From NCBI RefSeq assembly GCF_006539185.1, contig NZ_BJMN01000030.1:62001-126000 (forward strand): DNA of 64,000 nt, given 5' to 3'. Within the stretch, counting starts at the first letter, position 1; each line of letters opens with the position of its first letter. A model generated the notes under the pieces. The model saw only the letters and a program-made list of their open reading frames with translations, had not been told where the DNA came from and did no database searches. The translations under genes were made by a program, and so were the position numbers. The stretch comes from Streptomyces gardneri. GTDB taxonomy: Bacteria > Actinomycetota > Actinomycetes > Streptomycetales > Streptomycetaceae. Of this stretch, positions 58,693 to 64,000 are shown piece after piece.

Positions 58693-61686
58693 ATGCTGGT
58701 TGATCCCACGCAGCTGCTGGACGACTGCGAGCGGGCCTGGCGCGAGGCGGGGGAGCCCTCCATCGGCGCAGCGGAGCCGGCCGCCGCCGTACGGACCGCG
58801 CTCGTCCTGGAGGCGCTGGTGGCGTACCGTCTGCTGGCGGACCACTCCGGCTTCGCACGTGACACGGTCTTCGCACGCTGGCCCGCCTGCGCGATCTACA
58901 CCGTGGCAATGGCCGACGGCCCGGGACTCCCGCGTCTGGTGGCCGAAGCACGCGCGCGCGTGCTCGCGGCGCGCCCCGACCTGGGGTCACACGGAGCCGC
59001 CCCGGAGAACCCCGGCGAGTGGAGCCGCGCCGCGCACGAGGCCGCCCGCTCGCTGGGCTGGACATGGCGCGCCCCGGCCGCGGCGGCCGATTCGGTCGCC
59101 CCGTCCCGCAGCGTCGCCCCTCCCCCCGAGCTCCGTCTCGGCCCCGGCGCAGGCAGTGTGCGGCTGACCCTGCCCGGCGAGCCGGACGCGGGGGACTGGC
59201 AACTGTCCGCCGACGGTGAGGTGTTCACGGTCCGGCCGCCCTACTGGATACTGCCGGGCCCCGTGCGCCGCGTCGAGACGACGGATGCGACGGGGACCAC
59301 CCATGTCTCGGCCGTCGTGGACCCGGACACCGCCCTCCTGGCCTTCGATGCCGACGGCCACCGCATCCCCCCGGACGAGCCCCTTCCCGCCGCCGAGATC
59401 CACCTCCTGCACGCGGGCACCCTGCAGACCGAGGGCACCGACTCCGCCGTCGTGGAACTGCCCACTCCGTACGGCTGGAACGGCTGGACCTTGAGCAGGG
59501 TGTCGCTGACCGGGGTGACCCGGGTACGAACTTCCGCCGCGGTCCCGGGAAGCTGGCTGGAAGTCGCCGCCGGACGGCCGCTCGGCTGGGAGGGCGGGGC
59601 GACGCTGCCCTGGATCACAGGCGACGACGGAGCACCCGTGTGGCACCGTCCGCCCGCTCTCCGGCTCCCTCGTCGCGCCGGTGAGCCGGACGGGCGGCTC
59701 TGGCAGGCCGAAGTACGCCGCCGTGGCCACGGGGAGCCTCTCGCCCGTCACACCGGCGCCCCCGGGGCGCTCATCGACCCGTGGAGGGACGTACCCCGCC
59801 CGCTGTTGGGACCGTACGAGATCTTCGTCCACCGCGTCGGCTCCCGGCGCAGTCGTCGGCTGGCGGCCTTCCTCGCCGAGGGCATCACGGCCGAACCGAC
59901 CGCCGAGTGGCGTCTGCTTGCCTCGCACGGGGGCCTGGTCCCTGCTCGGCTGACCCTCGGCGCCGGCGGAGCGGTCACCGCTTCCGCGCACTCCGTCGCG
60001 TTCTCTCCGTACGAGATCGCCAAGAGCGTTCTACTGGGCGACGGGATCCGTCGGTTCGCCGTCGAGGCATGCATCCCGCACTCCGAGGTCCGCCTCGAGC
60101 TCGGCGGCCAACCCCTGACCTGGTCCGTCCGGCCGCTCGACATCGACGCGACGGACCTGGCCGGGGAGAGCGCCCTGACCGTCCGCCTGCCCGAACAGGC
60201 GGTGGCGGTGACCCCCCAGCTGGCACTGGTCGTCGAGGGGACGACCCTGCACACCCTGCGTCCGGAACGCCGCACTCGCACGCGCAGAGGAGACCTGCGG
60301 TACTCACTGGCGGCCCTCGCCGACACCGTGCGCGACTGCGTGAAAGCCGAGATACGGCTGCTGGTCGCGGGGGAGAGCATCCATGTCGCGACCGTACGCA
60401 CCCAGCCAATCGCGGAGGACGTCGTACCGGACGGCGGCGGACTGCTGCTGCGGGGCCTGCGCCACCCTGGCGCACTGACCGCCCGCCTGTACGCCGTCTT
60501 CGCCCCGTGGGAGCAGCCGTTGACGGCCACGGTCGACCAGAGCGGCCGTATCCCGCTGCCCTCGGCCTGGCGGTCGCTCGGTCCCCTGATCGTGCACCTG
60601 AACGCGAGCGCCCCCACACCCACCACTCCCGGATGGCCCCGCCTGGGCGATCGCGACACCCTCGTGCTGCGCCGGTCCCCGTGGACCTTCGCTGCCGGCC
60701 ACGGAACCGGCGCCAGGGTCTCCGAGTACCTGGCCGGACACGGCGCGCTGCCGCGCGACACCGACGCGATCCCCTACCAGTGGATCGTGGCCGCCCGCGG
60801 ACGCGACCTGCAGGCGTGCGGAGCCAGAGAGACGGCACCGGCGGAATGCCGCAGCGCCCTCGCGAACGCCGGGCCCACCGCCCTCACGGGAGCGGCCGAC
60901 AGCACACTGCGCTCCGGCGAACTCGCCTCCGTGCTCGCCGGCAGCGGTCTCGCCGCCCTGAGGATTCGAGAGGTGGCGAACTCTGCCACCGTACGTCACG
61001 TCTGGCGGCAGGCGCCCCTGTGTGCGCTGCTGCTCACGGCCCCGTTGCTGCCGTACCTCTCCGGTGACCTCGCCTATGACGTCGGCGAGTTGTACCCAGA
61101 GGAGGGAGAACTCCTCGACCAGGTGGGCCAGTTCCTGGGAAGCACCGCCATGGCCTTGCTGGCCGGGCACGCGGATCCGAGCGGCGCGGTCGGCCGGTTC
61201 GACGCCCAGACCCGTGCCCTCGACCAGCTCCCCGAACTCCAGCAGCAGGCCGTGTGGCGAAGTGCCCGTGTCGTCCCGCGGGGCCTGTTGGACCCCGATA
61301 CCCGTGCCGACGCGGCCTGGCAGGCGTTCCGTGCCCGCAAGAACCTCCAGTACCACGCCACGGGTGAGGAGTTCCGCGACGGCCTGGACGCCGTATCGAT
61401 CTTCCTGGACGACGGACACCCCGACCTGGCCCAGACCCTCCGCGGACGGGACCCGGGCCAGTTGCACGGGCCGGGCGAAGCCTGGATGAGGGTCCCTCAA
61501 CTGTCTCTGGGATGCGCGCTGATCGCGAGACTCGCCGCCGCCGGTGACGCCCGTGCCGCCGGTCTGGAACGGGGACTTCGCCACCTGTGGACGCCCATCG
61601 CGTCCCACGCACCGGATCTCACTGCCGTCGACATCGCCCTCGCGGAATGCCTGGTCACCGCGGAGGCCGTGCACAGCACCGGCTGA
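58693..61686 (+). CDS. large protein of unknown function, paired with DUF1998-type helicase (DruH-like candidate)
   Basis: 997 aa with no enzyme motif I can name. N-terminal helical part (LLDDCERAWREAGEPSIGAA), then about 600 residues of repeated beta-sandwich-like segments (VRLTLPGEPDAGDWQLSADG, WSVRPLDIDATDLAGESALT, ARLYAVFAPWEQPLTATVD) and a helical C-terminus (ELYPEEGELLDQVGQFLGST, WQAFRARKNLQYHATGEEF). AAGGGGCGGG precedes the ATG. The downstream gene, 81 nt away on the same strand, encodes a DUF1998-type helicase; a large unknown plus giant helicase is the layout of type III Druantia (DruH-DruE), but identity is inferred from layout only. Confidence 0.65.
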   Translation: MLVDPTQLLDDCERAWREAGEPSIGAAEPAAAVRTALVLEALVAYRLLADHSGFARDTVFARWPACAIYTVAMADGPGLPRLVAEARARVLAARPDLGSHGAAPENPGEWSRAAHEAARSLGWTWRAPAAAADSVAPSRSVAPPPELRLGPGAGSVRLTLPGEPDAGDWQLSADGEVFTVRPPYWILPGPVRRVETTDATGTTHVSAVVDPDTALLAFDADGHRIPPDEPLPAAEIHLLHAGTLQTEGTDSAVVELPTPYGWNGWTLSRVSLTGVTRVRTSAAVPGSWLEVAAGRPLGWEGGATLPWITGDDGAPVWHRPPALRLPRRAGEPDGRLWQAEVRRRGHGEPLARHTGAPGALIDPWRDVPRPLLGPYEIFVHRVGSRRSRRLAAFLAEGITAEPTAEWRLLASHGGLVPARLTLGAGGAVTASAHSVAFSPYEIAKSVLLGDGIRRFAVEACIPHSEVRLELGGQPLTWSVRPLDIDATDLAGESALTVRLPEQAVAVTPQLALVVEGTTLHTLRPERRTRTRRGDLRYSLAALADTVRDCVKAEIRLLVAGESIHVATVRTQPIAEDVVPDGGGLLLRGLRHPGALTARLYAVFAPWEQPLTATVDQSGRIPLPSAWRSLGPLIVHLNASAPTPTTPGWPRLGDRDTLVLRRSPWTFAAGHGTGARVSEYLAGHGALPRDTDAIPYQWIVAARGRDLQACGARETAPAECRSALANAGPTALTGAADSTLRSGELASVLAGSGLAALRIREVANSATVRHVWRQAPLCALLLTAPLLPYLSGDLAYDVGELYPEEGELLDQVGQFLGSTAMALLAGHADPSGAVGRFDAQTRALDQLPELQQQAVWRSARVVPRGLLDPDTRADAAWQAFRARKNLQYHATGEEFRDGLDAVSIFLDDGHPDLAQTLRGRDPGQLHGPGEAWMRVPQLSLGCALIARLAAAGDARAAGLERGLRHLWTPIASHAPDLTAVDIALAECLVTAEAVHSTG

Positions 61687-61767
61687 CCACCGGTTCCCGT
61701 CCAGCCCGTACCGCACCGGTACCGCCCCACCACTCGTCAGAAGCCGACCGTCACATCGGAGCCTCCC

Positions 61768-64000
61768 GTGCACAGCCTCGACCCGCTCGCCACCTCCACC
61801 ATGATCAGCGACACCTACCGCCGCTACCTGCGTTCCCTGCTGCCCCTGCGCGAGCCCCGCCTGGCCGAGGCCCTCGCCCACGCCATCGACACCAGCCCGC
61901 TGCTCACCAAGGGGCCCTTGCTGGAGGCCACCCCCGCCTACGCGCCGGGCGCCACCCTGAACGAGCTCGTCGCAGAGGGCGTACTCGACCCCGCGTTCCG
62001 GCAGCTGACCGGCCCCGCACTGCCCGCCGACCGTCCCCTGTACCGGCACCAGGAACAGGCGCTGCGCAAGGCCGTCGCCGGACGCAACCTCGTCGTGGCC
62101 ACCGGCACCGGCTCCGGCAAGACCGAGAGCTTCCTCCTGCCCGTCCTCAACACCCTCGCCGCCGAACACGCCCGCGGCACTCTCGGCCCCGGTGTCCGCG
62201 CCCTGCTGCTCTACCCGATGAACGCCCTGGCCAACGACCAGATGAAGCGACTGCGCCGACTGCTCGCCGACACCCCCCACATCACCTTCGGCCGCTACAC
62301 CGGCGACACCAAGGACGATCCGCAGCGCGCCGCCGACACCTTCGAGCAGCTCAACCCCGGCGAACCGCGCCTGCCCAACGAACTGCTCAGCCGACGCGAG
62401 ATGCGCGCCACACCGCCCCACCTCCTGCTCACCAACTACGCCATGCTGGAGTACCTGCTGCTCCGCCCCCAGGACATGGACCTCTTCGAGGGAGAGCAGG
62501 CGGGTTCCTGGCGGTTCGTCGTCGTCGACGAGGCCCACGTCTACGACGGAGCGCGCGGCGCGGAACTCGCCATGTTGCTGCGCCGCTTGAAGGACCGTGT
62601 GGGGCAGGGGCGGGAGATCCAGGCCATCGCCACCAGTGCCACCGTCGGAGCGGACGAGAACCCGGCCGCCGTCACCGCCTTCGCCCAGGCCCTCTTCGAC
62701 GTCCCCTTCCGGTGGGACGCGAGCGACCCCGCCGCCCAGGACCTGGTCACCGCCACCCGGGTCGGGACACCCGACGGCCCGCACTGGGGACCGCTGCCGA
62801 CCACCGAGTACCTGCGCCTGGCCACGACCGCCGACCCCGAACCGGAGATCGTGTCGGCCGCCCGCATGCACGGCCTGCCCGCCGACACGACCGCGGCCAC
62901 CGCCCTCGCCGCCGAGGCCGGCACCGCCGCCCTGCGCCGGGCCATGGCCGACGGACCCCGGCCCGTGAACGAGATCGCCCGCGACGTCTTCCCCGGTGAC
63001 CCCGTCGGACCCGCGGCGGTCACCGCGCTCATCCAACTCGCCAGCCAGGTGACCGACACCGACGGCGCTCCCGTGCTCTCCGCCCGCTACCACCTCTTCG
63101 CCCGCGCCACGGAAGGCGCCTTCACCTGCCTCGACCCGGCAGGCCCCCACCTCGACCTGGCCCGCCACGAGACCTGCGCGCGCTGTGCCCGCCCGTCCTT
63201 CGAACTGGGCGCCTGCCGCCGCTGCGGTGCCGTACACCTGCACGGCACCTTCACCGGCAAGGGGGCACAAGCCCGCCTCGCACACCGCAAGTCCCCCGAC
63301 AGCCCTCACACCTGGCTGCTCCTCGACGGGGACGGCTCGGACACCGGCGCCGACGAGGACGACGAGACACTCGGCGACAGCGCCAAGGGCGGCCTCAAGG
63401 AACGCAGGCTGTGCACCCGCTGCGCGGCCGTGCACCCCGCGGCCACGGCATCCTGCGCCGCTCCCGGATGCGGTGGCACCGAACTGCGCCGCGTCCACCA
63501 GCTCGACACCCACGAGGGCACCCCGGCCGCATGCCTCGCATGCGGAGCTCGCGGTCACGGCATGATCCGCCTCTTCGAGGCGGGCAACGAGGCTTCGGCC
63601 GCCGTCCTCAGCACCGCCCTCTACCAGGCACTGCCTCCGGCGACCGACGGCCCGGCCGCCGCACTGCCCGGACAGGGCCGCAAGCTGCTGTTCTTCAGCG
63701 ACAGCCGACAGGCCGCCGCGTACTTCGCGCCCTACCTGGAGGACTCCTACACCCGCATCCAGCACCGGCGCCTGATCACCCAGGCCGTCCGGCAGGGCTG
63801 CCCCGGCCCCGACGAGCCCCTGCACATCGACGACCTCGTCGCCCACACCATCCGCGCCGCCGACCGCGCCGGAGTTTTTCGCCGCAACGACTCCCGCCAG
63901 GCCAAGCAGCGCGAAGTGGCCCTGTGGGTGATGCAGGAAGTGCTCAGCCTCGACGACCGCCAGTCACTCGAAGGCCTCGGCCTGCTCCGGATCGACATCG
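61768..64000 (+). CDS. DUF1998-type DEAD/DEAH helicase, 5' part only (DruE-like candidate)
   Basis: Open to the window end (744 codons seen). GTG start with CGGAG upstream; MISDTYRRYLRSLL (from codon 12) is a family-typical beginning and could be the true start. Motifs: LYRHQEQALRKAVAGRNLVV (in parts), ATGTGSGKTESFLLPVL (Walker A), LLLYPMNALANDQMKRL, LLTNYAMLEYLLLRPQD, VVVDEAHVYDGARGAELAML, AIATSATVG. Zinc-binding clusters CARCARPSFELGACRRCG and CTRCAAVHPAATASCAAPGC, CLACGARG lie in the insert. KLLFFSDSRQAAAYFAPYLE precedes the second RecA lobe, which lies beyond the window. Different from the helicase at 34799-40078, so the island holds two such enzymes. Confidence 0.82.
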   Translation, partial: MHSLDPLATSTMISDTYRRYLRSLLPLREPRLAEALAHAIDTSPLLTKGPLLEATPAYAPGATLNELVAEGVLDPAFRQLTGPALPADRPLYRHQEQALRKAVAGRNLVVATGTGSGKTESFLLPVLNTLAAEHARGTLGPGVRALLLYPMNALANDQMKRLRRLLADTPHITFGRYTGDTKDDPQRAADTFEQLNPGEPRLPNELLSRREMRATPPHLLLTNYAMLEYLLLRPQDMDLFEGEQAGSWRFVVVDEAHVYDGARGAELAMLLRRLKDRVGQGREIQAIATSATVGADENPAAVTAFAQALFDVPFRWDASDPAAQDLVTATRVGTPDGPHWGPLPTTEYLRLATTADPEPEIVSAARMHGLPADTTAATALAAEAGTAALRRAMADGPRPVNEIARDVFPGDPVGPAAVTALIQLASQVTDTDGAPVLSARYHLFARATEGAFTCLDPAGPHLDLARHETCARCARPSFELGACRRCGAVHLHGTFTGKGAQARLAHRKSPDSPHTWLLLDGDGSDTGADEDDETLGDSAKGGLKERRLCTRCAAVHPAATASCAAPGCGGTELRRVHQLDTHEGTPAACLACGARGHGMIRLFEAGNEASAAVLSTALYQALPPATDGPAAALPGQGRKLLFFSDSRQAAAYFAPYLEDSYTRIQHRRLITQAVRQGCPGPDEPLHIDDLVAHTIRAADRAGVFRRNDSRQAKQREVALWVMQEVLSLDDRQSLEGLGLLRIDI

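Overview
The window is high-GC actinobacterial DNA and almost certainly comes from a Streptomyces chromosome. The signs are the extreme third-position GC, GTG starts, many ATGA/GTGA start-stop overlaps, an XRE(DUF5753)-DUF397 gene pair, a STAS anti-anti-sigma protein, and a sugar ABC operon without its own ATPase (Streptomyces share MsiK). No tRNA, rRNA, CRISPR array or intact insertion sequence was seen.

Region 1 (1-5.0 kb) is chromosomal accessory sequence. It holds a broken HAD hydrolase, a CsbD stress protein, a YbdK-type glutamate-cysteine ligase, a DUF2188 protein, a SRPBCC protein, a beta-propeller remnant, and a STAS protein whose stop overlaps the start of a tiny membrane peptide.

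Region 2 (5.2-16.6 kb) is a coherent N-glycan utilisation locus. It encodes a secreted GH85 endo-beta-N-acetylglucosaminidase, a LacI-family repressor, a lipoprotein/two-permease ABC importer, a GH5-type (probably beta-mannosidase) enzyme and a GH38 alpha-mannosidase. Related palindromes sit at the GH85 promoter and just after a TTGACA-N17-GATGAT promoter for the importer operon, which fits LacI control. The inferred path is: glycans released outside the cell, imported, demannosylated by GH38, and the Man-GlcNAc core cleaved by GH5. An APC permease follows, then a scar (18.7-19.8 kb) of gene remnants (HipA-like kinase, RNA methyltransferase tail, P450) marking the island edge.

Region 3 (19.8 kb to the right end) is a stacked anti-phage island. 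First is a four-gene pPIWI-RE operon (Cas4-like Fe-S nuclease, PD-(D/E)XK REase, DinG-type Fe-S helicase, pPIWI-RE protein), divergent from a Ser/Thr kinase. An HTH-fused N6-adenine methyltransferase and a second Ser/Thr kinase come next. Then a DISARM-like trio follows: a DUF1998-type helicase fused to a Vsr/DUF559-like nuclease, an SNF2-type helicase and an Eco57I-type methyltransferase. After regulatory genes (XRE/DUF397, HATPase) come a ParA-like ATPase with its own HTH and partner, a GmrSD-like DUF262/HNH protein fused to an alkyltransferase-like domain, a RelE-like/UvrD helicase fusion, a sigma-70 factor with a transposase-like C-terminal barrel, and a 997-aa unknown followed by a second DUF1998-type helicase (Druantia-like), cut by the window end.

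A 15-bp near-palindrome, about GTKRACTNAGTYMAC, recurs in four control regions of the island (29.84, 33.60, 34.69 and 54.52 kb). This suggests common control of modules that otherwise look independent. It is the most useful unexplained signal in the window. All functions are inferred from motifs read by eye; no database search was run.
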